A stretch of DNA of 5,556 bases from NCBI GenBank assembly GCA_030452775.1, contig JAKDLQ010000156.1, positions 1 to 5,556 on the forward strand, given 5' to 3'. The notes beneath the pieces were generated by a model. The model made no database searches. It was not told where the DNA came from and saw nothing but the letters and a program-made list of their open reading frames with translations. Below, in pieces: positions 5,466 to 5,556 of the stretch. This stretch comes from Micrococcales bacterium. Lineage in GTDB: Bacteria > Actinomycetota > Actinomycetes > Actinomycetales > Dermatophilaceae. A program made the position numbers and the translations under genes. The stretch's first letter is position 1. Each line of letters begins with the position of its first letter.

Positions 5466-5556
5466 GCCACGCAGACGAGCGCGGGACCTACGCCGTCGAC
5501 ACCCGCCCCGACGCTCCTCCCGAGGGCGAGCGCTGGTCCAGCTGGGACGGCGCCAC
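5411..5556 (+). CDS. N-terminus of a probable RIO-type serine protein kinase (runs off right edge)
   Basis: TTG at 5411 follows TTGGAG by five bases and opens a frame that stays open to the window edge (48 complete codons), beginning (M)SFDPFERDAFKKHAAQLSHA. The visible part is charged and probably disordered at first, then gives GERWSSWDGAT. From memory, actinobacterial proteins annotated as serine protein kinase RIO have a similar RWSTWD-type segment just before the kinase domain, so this is the best guess. RIO kinases are atypical kinases; in bacteria their targets are poorly known. No kinase motif is yet visible, since the catalytic domain would lie to the right. The gene diverges from the fusion gene and shares its upstream region. 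The frame is also open upstream through the preceding region, but no better start codon was found there. The existence of a gene is likely; the family is tentative. Confidence 0.55.
   Translation, partial: MSFDPFERDAFKKHAAQLSHADERGTYAVDTRPDAPPEGERWSSWDGA

Overview
The window is GC-rich (about two-thirds G+C by eye). Codons are strongly biased to G/C in the third position, there is one TTG start candidate, and Shine-Dalgarno sites are clear. This suggests a high-GC actinobacterium; the genus cannot be set from this stretch.

Layout, left to right: (1) positions 1-423, minus strand, hold the N-terminal 141 codons of an acyl-CoA dehydrogenase that runs off the left edge. (2) A 188-base gap follows. 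(3) Positions 612-5189, minus strand, are one uninterrupted 1525-codon frame. It encodes, in order, an N-terminal region with a short pentapeptide repeat, a PGAP1/lipase-like alpha/beta hydrolase, an acidic proline-rich linker with a duplicated 17-residue unit, a predicted beta-sandwich, an STAGA repeat, a CHAT protease domain (caspase fold, His1012/Cys1067), a Gly/Ala/Ser/Thr linker, and a metacaspase-like C14 domain (His1315/Cys1378). (4) Positions 5190-5354 are a divergent intergenic region with two hairpins. (5) From about 5355 the plus strand carries a 36-codon ORF behind a near-perfect Shine-Dalgarno. It overlaps the start of a second frame (TTG at 5411) that runs off the right edge and resembles the N-terminus of an actinobacterial RIO-type kinase.

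The point of interest is the 1525-residue protein. A putative lipase/esterase and two different caspase-fold proteases lie in one chain, separated by low-complexity linkers. The junction before the last protease has a well-spaced ribosome binding site and an ATG at 1502, as if two adjacent genes (hydrolase-CHAT and caspase) had lost the stop between them, or as if the caspase is also made separately. All catalytic residues I looked for are present, so nothing suggests a decayed gene. A stress- or defence-related hydrolase controlled by proteolysis fits the family background, but that role is inference. The flanking acyl-CoA dehydrogenase and the RIO-like gene look like ordinary chromosomal genes, and no mobile-element, CRISPR or RNA gene was seen.
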